This document shows positions 44,401 to 55,686 of a stretch of DNA of 64,000 nucleotides, piece after piece. A model generated the notes under the pieces. That model had not been told where the DNA came from and made no database searches. It saw only the letters and a program-made list of their open reading frames with translations. Each line of letters starts with the position of its first letter. Position 1 is the stretch's first letter. The stretch covers positions 2,108,001 to 2,172,000 of the forward strand of contig JAOVFP010000017.1 of assembly GCA_025738555.1 (NCBI GenBank). The letters are read 5' to 3'. Source of the DNA: Cyathus striatus. Taxonomy: Eukaryota > Basidiomycota > Agaricomycetes > Agaricales > Nidulariaceae. The position numbers and the translations under genes were made by a program.

Positions 44401-44930
44401 CGCCAACAGAGCCTCTTGCGAATATTTTGCTTGTGTTCATATAAGCACTTTAAAATCATCATTTATGTGAGCATTAGGACATTCTGAAAATGTATTACAG
44501 AGCCCCCCAGGTATACCCAGTTAAAAAATAACGTCGCACACAACACTTCAATACGCTCCGAATTGGAATTAAATGTCATCTCAGCCTGTCGGTTGCGGTG
44601 ATATTATACCACGTGGAACCGACATGCTAACGAAGTTTGTGTTTCTTATAAGCGGCAATGAGAAATTCTGTGACAAAACTTTAAAGTGTCTTCTTGTAGC
44701 CATAAAGAAAATACACCCAATTGTTACTTACAGCCATGCTCTGGATCGATCTCATTGATAAATTTTGGATCTAAAATTAACGAGAGGTCCATGGTGTTTG
44801 GAACTTTATGCTCTGGATTGTGATTGATCAACCTAGCTTGGAGTGAATTGAGGTGCTAAGACACCGTGTGTAACCAACGTGCTAGTAGAGCTTATGGGTA
44901 ATATCTTTAAGTCTGTGTATCTTGTAAGCC
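41478..44930 (-). repeat. Diverged tandem array of about 18 tRNA-like units
   Basis: Units recur every 160-240 bp. Approximate unit bodies are at 41478-41562, 41709-41790, 41903-41984, 42069-42160, 42285-42377, 42482-42563, 42706-42788, 42882-42963, 43058-43146, 43243-43283 (truncated), 43393-43484, 43620-43702, 43733-43782 (partial), 43883-43963, 44108-44185, 44338-44420, 44552-44640 and 44809-44895. On the minus strand a typical unit reads GCTCTGTTAGCTCGTCAGTT (A-box-like), an internal GCAGTG hairpin, CAATTGACGAGC, GGGTTCAATTCC (B-box-like) and a closing CCAGAGC. Upstream of most units is CTTATAAG; downstream is a TTTTT run (the plus strand shows GTTAAAAATA). This fits tRNA-derived Pol III units; whether any is transcribed cannot be seen. 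Confidence 0.75.
42882..42963 (-). ncRNA. Well-preserved tRNA-like unit of the array (example)
   Basis: On the minus strand the unit opens with GCTCAGT and closes with CCAGAGC (five of seven pairs). Between them, GCTCGTCAGTTG pairs with CAATTGATAAGT (three imperfect positions), enclosing a short loop with GCACAC/GCATTAG. The B-box-like element is GGGTTCAGTTCC. A TATA-like CTTATGAG lies about 30 bp upstream and a T5 run (from ATTAAAAATA) lies about 20 bp downstream. Because the D- and variable-arm positions pair with each other, it does not fold as a normal tRNA cloverleaf. It is either a decayed tRNA gene or a tRNA-derived small RNA. Confidence 0.4.
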
Positions 44931-45162
44931 AGTGAGGACTTGGGATTTTCGATTAGGGCATGTATGTGATGGGGGATGACTTGCTTGATCGGTACGTCGT
45001 GCATTTAAAAATATATCAGCGCGTGGACACATGATAGTACAATATGAAGATAAAGATAAGTCGGTGCTGAAAGTCTCATGCTCGAAAAGATGGCAGATAC
45101 CGAAATTTTACACTCATGGATCACGAAGATCCGATTTTCATCTTTGCTTCGACCAAACTATC

Positions 45163-46566
45163 ATGTGTGCTCAACCCACCAACCTCGCATCGCCCATCTA
45201 CAACATACCTACTGACATCTTCTGCAAAATCTTCATTGAATCATGTAAAATCGACTTCGATGACCGACAACATTTCACCAAGCAAACGACAACTCCTTTT
45301 ACACTAGGTTCAGTTTGCAGAATCTGGCGCGACACCGCATGGTCAATTCCTCAGCTGTGGTCCACCATAATCCTTATCCTTAACCCAAGCAGACACCCTG
45401 TACAGGTGGATTTATTGGATATATGGTTGACAAATTCGAAAAATTGCCCAACCTTATCAATATATTTTGATATAGTTTACGACCGCCCTGGCCCAGCATT
45501 AGCAGTCATGGAAAAGCTTGTAGGACACAGCGAGCGATGGGAGTGTGCAGATATATGTATTTTGGATGACGATGAATTTTGCGCTATTCTTCGGGGGATT
45601 CAAGGTCGAATTCCGTTACTACGTGTACTTTACCTCGGGAAGGTGGGTGGTGCCGATTCATTACATCGCCCACCATTACCACCTCTGGATATGTTTTCCA
45701 TCGCTCCAAGGCTTCAAACCTTTTCCGCTCTCATGGAAATAGAGATCTCAATTTCTTCGATTATTCCGTTACCTTGGAACCAACTCACCTCTTTCTATTC
45801 TCGTATACCAATGCAAGAATCTGTTGGAGTCCTGTCTTTGTGCCCAAATCTTGTCAAATGCCACTTTGATTATGGACACACCGGACTTCACGATTCCAGT
45901 ATACCCATCACCATGCCCCCTCCCAATCTCATGGTCATGCATCACTTAACCACACTCAAAATTGCCGATGCTGAACATGAAGACGTGGTATTCCTATTGA
46001 ACTCCCTCTGCTGCCCTGCCCTGCGTGAGCTGGATCTTGAAACAATGATGGAAAGTTCCATGGATATCGTGAACATGAACTCAGAATGGTCACAAGTTGG
46101 TGATTTCTTGAACAGGTCAGCATGTCCTCTCGAAATATTGAAGTTGAATGGCACTACCCTCCCTCATGCAATCGTGACGGCACTAGGTCATTTACCGACA
46201 CTAAAAGTGTTGTCATTACACGAGTATCAGTATACAGACGAAGTGAATGATGGCATCCTCAGGTCTCTTTTCATGGAATTCAATTCCATTGGCGCCGCGC
46301 AGACATTTCTCCCGCACCTTAGGGAAATACACTTTATCAGCGATGATACATACGACGGAAAATCTTACATCCCAATGCTACTCAGCATGTTACAGAAATT
46401 GTGGGACAGGCCCTCTGGCTCGCGCTTGCAGATCTTCAGTGCCGAACTTGATTTTATGGAGGACATACCAAGGGACTGTGATGCCTTGAAGGGTTTCAAG
46501 GAGCTTATGAGCGAGGGAATGCAGATATCGATTGAAACGAACAATGGGGACTTGCTTGATGTTTGA
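45163..46566 (+). CDS. F-box-like protein, paralogue 1
   Basis: A single open exon of 467 codons starts at ATG 45163. That start is chosen because paralogues begin at the same place (MCAQPTNLASP versus MCTQYTSLVSP and MCVQPIDIVSP); the frame is open 44 codons further upstream. Residues about 12-65 (NIPTDIFCKIFIESC, TLGSVCRIWRDTAWSIPQLW) match the F-box-like motif of Agaricomycete proteins. The rest has leucine-rich-repeat-like segments (CPALRELDLETMMES, CPLEILKLNGTTL, LPTLKVLSLHEYQ). F-box proteins recruit substrates to SCF ubiquitin ligases; the substrate is unknown. A TATA-like TTTAAAAATATA lies at 45004. The gene is intact. Confidence 0.8.
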   Translation: MCAQPTNLASPIYNIPTDIFCKIFIESCKIDFDDRQHFTKQTTTPFTLGSVCRIWRDTAWSIPQLWSTIILILNPSRHPVQVDLLDIWLTNSKNCPTLSIYFDIVYDRPGPALAVMEKLVGHSERWECADICILDDDEFCAILRGIQGRIPLLRVLYLGKVGGADSLHRPPLPPLDMFSIAPRLQTFSALMEIEISISSIIPLPWNQLTSFYSRIPMQESVGVLSLCPNLVKCHFDYGHTGLHDSSIPITMPPPNLMVMHHLTTLKIADAEHEDVVFLLNSLCCPALRELDLETMMESSMDIVNMNSEWSQVGDFLNRSACPLEILKLNGTTLPHAIVTALGHLPTLKVLSLHEYQYTDEVNDGILRSLFMEFNSIGAAQTFLPHLREIHFISDDTYDGKSYIPMLLSMLQKLWDRPSGSRLQIFSAELDFMEDIPRDCDALKGFKELMSEGMQISIETNNGDLLDV

Positions 46567-49500
46567 TAGAGCTTGTAATTTATGTACGCTTCGCGAACTT
46601 CATCAAACTTCATGTAATTTTTCTTTTACTGAGTTGGTTTGAAGTACCATGACGGATCCGAATCCGAACCGCAGTAGATGGTGGCATCACTTCTAGATGC
46701 TTCCGTTGTATCGTAGCTCGTAATCAGGCAGCATTTCCCAAAATCCGGATGACGAATCACTCTTTACAATGTTTCTTGCTGAGATTATGGATGCACTACG
46801 CCTCGAGCGACTCCGTGCTGAGGCTACCAGTCACATAGCATCGCGAGTTCAGCTTTTGTTTAAAACAATACCCCTTTCAAATCTCATATGTACCCATCGA
46901 GTATCCATAGCGCAAAACCTAACATCGTTGACTAAATCTCTCCCACTGTTATTTGTAAGGCAGTCTAGTATATCGATATAGAATCTTGACCATAAGAGTG
47001 GTAATAAAAGATCCGTTGCATTATCCCGTGCTATGATATGTGCTGAATGTCAATTGAATGTCGACATCGTCTGAACATCGGGGTTCAGGGACCAGAAAGG
47101 TGTCAGCGTAATCCATCCTCCCGTACAAGTGCAATGAAGTGAAAGGCTGCCGAATCATCCTCCGCCTAGCAAAGTCAGCTTTTGTGCTGACACACTCCAC
47201 AATAGCAGGATCGACAACCGTTTTCAGTTGGCCATTATCCTTCCAGAAATCGCCCACAGGTACCTTCCACCGTTCAAAGCCTTCATCATCTCGTCGTCCT
47301 CGTAGATATCACCTTCATCATTTCAGCCTTCTTCCCCTTCTTGGTTCCCCTTCCCAGTCGTCTGCGCTATTGTCGTAGCCCTTCACGCAGGCGCCTTCGT
47401 AACCTTCTTTTCTACCAATCCTTTCCCCGCCCACAGCCTTAACAGCCTCCCCGATCTCCGCACTTCAATTTCCTCAGCCCCCTCCCTAATCGCCACCTGC
47501 GTATGGGCTCACCCCCTGAAGTCCTCTACAGAACCTCAATCTCCTTCCGTCACACCTTCTTTGCCTTTATTTGTGCACGTGACTTTGAGAATGCTGAGAG
47601 CTTCTTCTGATGTTCGAACGGGTGTTGAGAAGAGGAGGGCAGAGAAAGGGACGAAGAGATAGGTTAGAAATCGCCGTATGTTAGAATGAGTGAGGGACTT
47701 ACAAGCCTCTATTCCAATGTATATCCTTCTTCGTCCCTGGCCAGGATTTGGAGTAGTTGACGCGAATACTGTAGAGGCATGAGATCCCCATCATAGAATC
47801 AGACTTGGGAATATACGGTTAGCAGGTACGCTAAGAAGTCTCTAAACGAACAACAACGGAAGTATAAGAAAGAAGGAATAGAAAAGATAATCCGAAGGGA
47901 CGTACTCCTAATTCTCCTTCGTCTGCTAGAGTATGTGCCCACCGCAATAGCATCACCTAGCCGCAATAGCAGCATTAGCACCGAAGTCATGTAAACTACA
48001 ACCAAACACACGTGTATACGTACACACTCCAACCGTGCCTTATCCTGCACCACCTCAGTGATCCACTACAAGTTCACCTAATTGCATGTCATGCTTGAGC
48101 CTACGTTTTAGCCACCAACTATCCGAAGGAGAGGTTACATACCGTGTTCTCCAAGACGGTGGTTACGCGGAGGGAGATCGGGGTGACCTTTTGGCTACGA
48201 TGCTGGATTACATAGCTGGTTAAAATGGTTCGAACGCAAGCGAAGAAGTGGATACACTTGTCATTGAACATCTCTCAGCGCAGCTCTTCATATCGTATCA
48301 AGTCGTCCACGTGAAGCACAAGCTTACGCGCACAGAGAACAGCATATCACTCATACGCCGTCACTTCTTCACATGTGACTTATAAGACTCTATCGAGGCA
48401 TCTTGTGGTGGAAGTCTGAGACACCCATTCCTGTTGAACGTTGAGATTTGATGAATAACGCTACATACCACGTCAGTACCTCGGCACTTGAATCAAGTTC
48501 GAACCAAGGGAACGAAAGACATACCCAGCGCTAGCGATGTTAACTACAGCATCTTCAACATCCACTGGGTGGTACGTGCGCTCCCGCTTTCAGCCCACAG
48601 TGCACGATATGTCCTTCAGAAGCACGCTCCAGTCTACTTTGTCGGAGGCTACTTTGGCTTTTTTCTGGCGCGCTTGGTTCTCCGTTACGATCGTACTGGA
48701 ACTAGGACAGTCTCTTTAAACGCTGATACGAGTGTCGACTACGAAGAGAGAACATTACCTATCGTTTTACTCCCTCCTCTTCCTCCACTATCCCCCTTTT
48801 CCAGCTTGACATTCTTCCGTGGTGGCTCAGGCCCAGGATTGGACCCTCACTGGCACGTGGGCTGTTGCGAGAGCATTTGCACGATGGTCCACCGGGTTTA
48901 ACTTTGAGGGCGAAACAGTAGGTGTTTGCGACAAAACTGAGGTGTCCTTCGTAGGCGTTGTTGGATCTTACTGAGACGGTGCTGGAAGCTGAGAACATGG
49001 ATCAAGGTGGTGACAACGGGGGCGATGGTGATGGTGAAAAAGGCGGTGTGTAGGATGCAGAGTGAGATTCCTAACCAATGTCCAGTACTATAGTATCCTC
49101 CTGCATCCTATGTGTCTGAGACTTCGGTCTACACTGGCAGTTTTAAGATATATGAGGAATGCTGAGGATGCCTCCAGCGAACGAGCTCCCACTCAGCATT
49201 GCGCCCTACAGTTCGACGGTACTTCGACCATTGGCAAGAACGCAGATCACCCTGTTACGAAGCTTCGCGGCGATAGGGGGATATATGATGGTGAGGAAGA
49301 CAGTGGTTACCCCTATCTTCAACGTGTTTGCGTTGGCAGGTTCGAAAAACTCCGCTAATGATGGCGCTAGCCTAGGTTGTGGTCTGCGTTAGCGTTTTCA
49401 ACGACGAGAGTGATTGCTAACAAGTTGCTCACCTATCAGTGTAGTTGTGCGTCGAAGCTGCCTCGTACAACCGAGATCCCACTCCCAAGTCCCAACTACA

Positions 49501-50451
49501 AATGAACACCCTCGTTCGGTCGACAAGACATCAGTACACTTCCTACTTTGTCAAGAGGGGGTCCAGGATGGAAGGATTTCATTAACGGTTTAAGCTCGTG
49601 AGTCTTCGACAATATGAGTGATTGCGATCCGTAAGTTGCCGCTTCCTCCATGTCATAACCGAGATACTCAAAGCTAGCGTTCAACCTCAAACCATCGAGG
49701 AGGCTCCACATCATCTCTAGGTGATCCTTTCCGTTACCACCGCCCTCGCGACTCCATCATGATCCTTCTCGATGGGCATGTAGTGTTGTAGCGAAACCGG
49801 GACACCGTGTTCTCCTCGAGCGTTGACAACAGCTTGGTCTCTGATATGACTTATATGATTAATGGTGCTGGATAGTAAAGGGGAAAGATGGAACTTACTA
49901 TGTAATCGTTTGAAATCCTAAGCCATTCTGAGTTTGAGGGTTGAACCGCGAGGAGGGAAGAAACTGAAAGGCGAAAGTTGCTGCAAACTAGTTTGACGGT
50001 TGAGTCAACGGACAACGTTGAACGTTATCATGTATCGCGGACTCCGCTAAAGCATCGGGTTGGGCTTGTTGAGTTGAACATTACATTAGTTGAACAAGAG
50101 CTTCGCAGGCGAATGCAGACGAGCGTTCAAACGTTCACAACGTCCCGCCGTCGGTTGGGCGCCTGGGTGAGCGTGACGTCGCAACTTGCTGACGTAATCT
50201 AGACGTCTTAATCTTGCTCCGCTTGCTTATCCCGCCTACTTACCTCTACGAAATATAAACAACTTTGGTGCTTTTAAATATTAGAGTTCTACGTCTCACC
50301 AAATCCAAATGACAACTCTATGTAGGAAATTCTGACACATGGCGACTGGTAAATATCATGTCCATCAGATGGTACAGTATTAGGAATTTCACAGGCCCAC
50401 GCAAACAAGCGTACGTTCTCAGGTCAAAACTCATCGCTCATCCAAGCCGTC
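46567..50451. other. 3.9-kb region with no confidently identified gene
   Basis: Many short frames occur on both strands. The most protein-like are 47257-47021 minus (FWKDNGQLKTVVDPAIVECV, RRRMIRQPFTSLHLYGRMDY), 49714-49496 minus (MMWSLLDGLRLNASFEYLG, YGSQSLILSKTHELKPLMK) and 48488-48901 plus. None shows a recognised domain, a paralogue in the window or a consistent exon model. They may be remnants of dead genes. No terminal repeats are seen. Confidence 0.5.
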
Positions 50452-51885
50452 ATGTTCTCTCAGCTTTCCAACCCCGCACCCAATACCCACATACCCTACG
50501 ACGTTCTCCGCGAGATCTTCATTACAGCATGTAGCGTCAACTTCGACGACCGACAACAGCTACCGAAACAAACCACCTCCGACCCACTTACACTCGGATC
50601 GGTATGCAGAACATGGCGCAACGTCACAACGACAACACCTAATTTGTGGTCCAGCATATTCCTTATACACTCTCCCAGCCATCCAACTCTAAAGTTGGGT
50701 TTATTGGACTTATATTTGACAAACTCAAAGAATTTCCCACTCTCAATATGGTTTGATGTCGGGGGCTTAGGACCTCGGCCTCAACTTCCATTTGGCCAGG
50801 TGTTATCTGCATTCGAGAAGCTAATAAGACACTGCGAACGATGGGAGCATTTGGATATTTACATTATTCCGGATCAGGAAGGCGAATTTCGAAAGCTGCT
50901 AGGGAACGTCAAGGGTCGCATACCACTACTACGATCGCTTCATATAAGGCGCCCAACACAAATATCCAATATGGATATGCTTCTAAGCGCTCCGAGACTT
51001 CAAACCTTTTCAACGTCCAGCACGAATAGATATCCCATTGACTCCTTGAAACTCCGATGGGATCAATTGGTCTCGTTACAAATTTGCGTGTCCAGGAAAG
51101 ACGCCGTCCAAACCTTTGCTTCCTGTCAAACCCTTGAGCATTGTCACTTATTCAATGTATTTCAAGGCCGTGGCGAATCAGTAGATTTGGCATCCATTAC
51201 CCCAATTGTTTCACCACGTCTAACCACACTGAAGATCACCCAGACCAAGCTTGTAAATGTAACCTACATACTGGATTCAATTTGTTGCCCAGTTCTTCAG
51301 GAGCTCTGTCTTTCCACAGAAAAATGGCTTACCATCCAGCACTCTACAGAGTTTGAGCGCTTGGAACTGAACTGGTCCAGAGCCGAAAGGTTTTTGAAGA
51401 GGTCTGGATGTCCTCTCGAAATTCTAGACCTGGAAGTCAGTATATTCACTAATCCAGTATTATCCATACTGGGAGATTTACCAAAACTTAAACGGCTGTC
51501 TTTGCGGCAAGACATGGGCAATGCGTTTTTTCATTCCCTTATTAGAAAGCTTTACATTGACCCGGGATCTACTACCAAGCCCGAGGCAGCAGTTCTCCCG
51601 ATACTTAGGGAGCTGCGCTATGTTGACTGTCAAAAAGAGTATGGTGATGCGGGTCGTGCAACAGTTCTCTTGCCAATGCTACTTAAAATGCTGCAGAGTC
51701 GATCCGCATCGGGCTTGGCAAGTTTGAAGGTTTTCAGCGTGGCGATGAATTTTGTGTATAATGATACTGGTCCGGCGGAAGCTGAAGTGTTGAAAGGCTA
51801 TGATGAGCTCGTAAGGGAGGGGATGCAGATTTATATTAGAAGGGAAGATACAGGTATTGATGTATTTCGTAGTAGTCATAACTGA
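50452..51885 (+). CDS. F-box-like protein, paralogue 2
   Basis: A single exon of 477 codons begins MFSQLSNPAPNTHIPYDVLR. The F-box-like motif is HIPYDVLREIFITACSVNF through TLGSVCRTWRNVTTTTPNLW. Later LRR-like segments include RLTTLKITQTKLVNVTYILD, CPVLQELCLSTEK, RSGCPLEILDLEVS and LPKLKRLSLRQ. The C-terminus GYDELVREGMQIYIR is the conserved family end. It lacks the MC(A/T/V)Q N-terminus of its neighbours and is the closest match in the window to the partial copy at 63596. The frame has no breaks. Probable substrate-recruiting subunit of an SCF ligase, by family. Confidence 0.8.
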   Translation: MFSQLSNPAPNTHIPYDVLREIFITACSVNFDDRQQLPKQTTSDPLTLGSVCRTWRNVTTTTPNLWSSIFLIHSPSHPTLKLGLLDLYLTNSKNFPLSIWFDVGGLGPRPQLPFGQVLSAFEKLIRHCERWEHLDIYIIPDQEGEFRKLLGNVKGRIPLLRSLHIRRPTQISNMDMLLSAPRLQTFSTSSTNRYPIDSLKLRWDQLVSLQICVSRKDAVQTFASCQTLEHCHLFNVFQGRGESVDLASITPIVSPRLTTLKITQTKLVNVTYILDSICCPVLQELCLSTEKWLTIQHSTEFERLELNWSRAERFLKRSGCPLEILDLEVSIFTNPVLSILGDLPKLKRLSLRQDMGNAFFHSLIRKLYIDPGSTTKPEAAVLPILRELRYVDCQKEYGDAGRATVLLPMLLKMLQSRSASGLASLKVFSVAMNFVYNDTGPAEAEVLKGYDELVREGMQIYIRREDTGIDVFRSSHN

Positions 51886-52043
51886 GGCTTGATTAATTGA
51901 TTTGTTGCGTCTTTCAAACGAAGTTGTGGGCTCTTGTATGTGACCGTCTAAATAGGTGAACACTGGTAAACAAATAGTACATACGTACTGATCGCCTGGA
52001 ATCACTCGTTCCCCAAAAGAACTTCTTCATCCCAACTTCTTCC

Positions 52044-53570
52044 ATGTGCACTCAGTACACCAGTCTCGTATCACCTTTTCTCGACTTACCTTCAGATATC
52101 TTCTATGAAATCTTTACAGAAGCATGCAAAGACAACTTCGACAACCGACAGAAATTTAATAAGCTTACAACGTCCTCTCTTACGCTAGGTTCAGTATGCA
52201 AAAAGTGGCGTGATGTCGTGTGGTCGATTCCACAGTTATGGTCTACCATTATCCTTAGGCTTTCGTCAAAGCGGAGCGCTGTACAGTTGGAACTTCTGGA
52301 TTTGTGGCTGATGAACTCCAGGAATTGCCCCCTCTCGATATATTTTGATGTCGAAGACAGGAAGTTTGCGTGGCATACTGCTGTTGGCCCAGCATTGGCA
52401 GCATTGAAGAAGATTATCGATCACTGCGAAAGATGGGAATCGTTGGATATATGCATTATCAATGATCCAAAAGGCGCATTTCTCGAGTTGGTTGGAGAGG
52501 TTAAAGGCCGTCTCCCTTTGCTACGAACTCTTCGTCTGGCGGAATCGAATAACGAGATTACAGCCAGGCACCTGCTGAAGAATAGCGATATGTTCGCCAT
52601 TGCTCCAAAACTTCGAACGTTTTCAACGCCGACTCCAATTTCATACTTCCTCAGAGGTATTACACTCCCTTGGAACCAAATTACCTCTATCCATGCCCGT
52701 ACCGGTACAGGGCCATCAATGCTCGATTCCATTAAAGTCCTGAGGTTCTCTACAAATCTTGTACGCTGTCACTATTTTTCAACATTTTATCACTTCGACG
52801 TCTTTGGAGCACCAGTTACCATTTCCTTCATCGGGCCTCCGTCCAGCGCTATTGTTCATTATCACCTAACAACACTCAAGGTCACAGAGATCGAGGGCAG
52901 TGATATGGTTTCTATGCTTGCCCTTCTACGTTGCCCTGCACTACGTGAGCTCTACATTGATATCAAGATGTCGCATTTGCGAAGGATTCGGGATATTGAG
53001 ATTGTTCATGAAATTGCGGATGAGATATGGTCCAAGATCGGTGACTTCTTGAGGCGTTCCGAATGTCCTCTTGAGGTTTTGGAGTTAGAGGGGACTCTTC
53101 TCACTCATTCCATTTCAACGTTGTTGGAAGATCTGCCGACACTCAGAAAGCTGTCTTTAAGGGATAAAGGGGTCATTGAAGAGGACGAGCCTGGCATTTT
53201 TCCTTCTATTTACTGGAATCTGGACTTTCGTCAACATCTTTTTGAAGCCCCCAAAAAGACATTCCTTCCGGAGCTCCAAGAATTTAATTATATCGGCCAA
53301 GATATCTACTGCGCCGCGCTTCACATGCCAATGTTCCTCAAGATGTTACAGAAGCGATGGAATATGACTGTACCGGGTGTATCGCGTTTAGAGATTTTCA
53401 CTGCGAAGATGGATATATGGTATAACGAGAGATTTGCTCCGACTAGTGAGGTGATGGAGGGCTTCAAAAAACTTGTGCGCGAGGGGATGCGTATTTCGAT
53501 CCAGACTCCTACAGGAGAGGAGTTACTTGACACAAACTTTCCACCAGCGCTTAATTCATTTGAAGATTAA
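52044..53570 (+). CDS. F-box-like protein, paralogue 3
   Basis: A single exon of 508 codons starts 158 bp after the stop of paralogue 2, in the same direction: MCTQYTSLVSPFLDLPSDIF. The F-box-like region is LDLPSDIFYEIFTEACKDNF and TLGSVCKKWRDVVWSIPQLW. Characteristic repeats are CPALRELYIDIKMS, RSECPLEVLELEGTLL and LPTLRKLSLRDKG, then KTFLPELQEFNYIGQDIY and a conserved C-terminus GFKKLVREGMRISIQTPTGE. Intact. The close spacing suggests tandem duplication rather than an operon, each gene having its own start. Confidence 0.8.
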   Translation: MCTQYTSLVSPFLDLPSDIFYEIFTEACKDNFDNRQKFNKLTTSSLTLGSVCKKWRDVVWSIPQLWSTIILRLSSKRSAVQLELLDLWLMNSRNCPLSIYFDVEDRKFAWHTAVGPALAALKKIIDHCERWESLDICIINDPKGAFLELVGEVKGRLPLLRTLRLAESNNEITARHLLKNSDMFAIAPKLRTFSTPTPISYFLRGITLPWNQITSIHARTGTGPSMLDSIKVLRFSTNLVRCHYFSTFYHFDVFGAPVTISFIGPPSSAIVHYHLTTLKVTEIEGSDMVSMLALLRCPALRELYIDIKMSHLRRIRDIEIVHEIADEIWSKIGDFLRRSECPLEVLELEGTLLTHSISTLLEDLPTLRKLSLRDKGVIEEDEPGIFPSIYWNLDFRQHLFEAPKKTFLPELQEFNYIGQDIYCAALHMPMFLKMLQKRWNMTVPGVSRLEIFTAKMDIWYNERFAPTSEVMEGFKKLVREGMRISIQTPTGEELLDTNFPPALNSFED

Positions 53571-53792
53571 TTGCGTAGAATTACTGTACTTCTTGGTATC
53601 GCTTCGTTGCAGCAGTAAATGAGTCATCAAAGCAATAGTATCCATAATCATAATTAATTTGTTATAAAATTTATTTCGTGAAGTGTTGATTCTTTATGAT
53701 GTCTCCTTGCCCGACCCTCAATTAATCTGTGGGTCCCAGCATCCAGATTTTCAGCAGGCATTGTTTCCTAAAAGGAGTTCATTCAACCATTC

Positions 53793-55236
53793 ATGTCCGT
53801 CGAACGTAATACCAGCATTGTATCACCTTTTCACAAATTACACTCGGATATCCTCTATGAAATCTTTACTAGTGCATGTAAAGTCAACTTCAATGACCGA
53901 AAACACTTTCCAAGGCAAACGGCATCCCCTCTCATGCTAGGTTCCATATGCAAGACATGGCGTGATATAGCATGGTCAACCCCACATCTGTGGTCCACTA
54001 TAATCATTGACCTCTCACTCGAACGTTACACTGCACAACTGTACTTGCTGGAAGTGTGGTTGACGAATTCAAGATAGTGTCCATTGTCGATCTTCTTCGA
54101 TGTGGACAAGGACTCGGAGTTTGCATGGCAGGTTTTCATTACCCTAGCATTACTAAGCTGCACTGAAGAAGATCGTGGGATGCTGCAAAAGATGGGAGTT
54201 CCAGGATATATGTATCATCGAAGATCGGGAACCGGGGAGGTTTATCAAGTTGATTAGGGATATCGAAGGTCGCTTTCCTTTACTTCGAACACTCCACTTT
54301 CGACACTTGGGTAACGTAGAGACATTACATCGGATGGATATGTTCACCATTGCACCAAAACTTCGAAAATTTTCTTCATCCATGGCCATAGTTGATATTA
54401 GAGATACTCCAATACGAAACTGGAAATAGCTCACCTTTTCCGGACTTCCATATCATTACCAGAGTCTCTAAAACTCCTGTCGTTATCACTAAACCTTGAA
54501 CACTACCATTTTAAAGCAGTGGGCAGAAGGAATGAATACGCAGCCGCACATTATCCAGAGGGCATTATCCTCCCTCACTTGATAACACTGAAATTCAGCG
54601 TTAGTGGTGACAACGACGAGGCTGTAATGTTGGGTCCTCTTCATTGTCCTGCGCTTCGCGAGCTACACATTACAGGGGGGCTTTATAGCAATTCCATGAA
54701 CGAGATTTCCGATTCAAGGTGGTCTGAAATTGGTGATTTTTTCAAGAGGTCTGGGTGTCCACTCGAAATTTTAATACTAAAGCGTCAGATTCGTACTTAT
54801 GCCGCTGTAAATATACTGGAATACGTACCTACACTTCAAAAGCCTTCTTTGACGCAAAGGTTGATGTTGGGAGGATCGGATTCGGTTTTTACCTCTCTGT
54901 TCGAGAATAGACTTTGATCCAGAGCCTTTTCGCACAACGACCGAGACAATCCCAATATTTCTGCCACAACTTAAAGAGTTGCATTACAACGGTACTGATA
55001 TGTACAGTGCCCATACTTGCTTTCCAAAGATCCTTACAATGTTAACAATACGGTGGAATATGTCTGTACCAGCTGTATCGCGTTTGGAATTTTTAGACGT
55101 TCGGTTGGATATCCAATATAACTACGCACCGAGTAGAGATGTAATGAAAGGTTTCGGGAAGCTTATGCGTGATAGTGTGCATATTTCCATTCGTGATATG
55201 AGCCTAGATAACTTGCTCGATGTGATTTCTATATAA
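53793..55236 (+). pseudogene. F-box-like protein, paralogue 4, broken
   Basis: The copy starts MSVERNTSIVSPFHKLHSDI with the F-box-like SICKTWRDIAWSTPHLW. TAG follows TNSR at 54075, where paralogues have TNSRNCPLSIYF. The frame then shifts near 54165. More stops occur near 54427-54480, and a frameshift after FENRL at 54917. Recognisable pieces are PGRFIKLIRDIEGRFPLLRT, CPALRELHITGG, RSGCPLEILILKRQ, LKELHYNGTDMYSAHTC and MKGFGKLMRDSVHISIR. The full length is present, so this is a recently dead gene of the same family. Confidence 0.8.
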
Positions 55237-55413
55237 GTATTAGGTTTGTTAAATAGGGTGAAAATATTTGTCTTACACTGTGTCTGCTTATCCGTTTACT
55301 TTCATGAAACAGAGGGAGCAATGACACCGCAATCAGAATGACAAAAAGAATATAAAACTGAGTTCTAACTTCTGGATCAAAGAACATAAGTTGACGCTAA
55401 AAGCGACGAGCAT

Positions 55414-55686
55414 ATGGTTTTATATTTTCAGAAAGATACTAACGGTACATTTACTGAAATTGTGGCATATGAAATATCCCTCGACCATAAAGATGCTGCT
55501 TTGACTTGGTTTGTTTTGAAGGTGATGGAAATGGCAGGAAAGTTGAAATGTTCACTTGACGTTCACAGTGACAGAGTTTTTGCCAATCTTTTACATTTTA
55601 TAGTCATCTCTCTGCCAAATAGATTGAAGCAACCTGGTTATGTATGGCGTTTGGATAGATGTATACGAATGGCTATGTATGGTTGA
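55414..55686 (+). CDS. Small hypothetical ORF (90 codons)
   Basis: The frame reads MVLYFQKDTNGTFTEIVAYE and DHKDAALTWFVLKVMEMAGK, with plausible amphipathic composition and no recognised domain. There is no paralogue in the window and no clear intron. It could be a remnant exon. Weakly supported. Confidence 0.25.
   Translation: MVLYFQKDTNGTFTEIVAYEISLDHKDAALTWFVLKVMEMAGKLKCSLDVHSDRVFANLLHFIVISLPNRLKQPGYVWRLDRCIRMAMYG

Noticed and set aside
41478..44930. CRISPR-like array (regular repeats with spacers)
   Set aside because: Repeats are about 80 bp, diverged and tRNA-like; the between-unit sequence is also repeated, and the DNA is eukaryotic.
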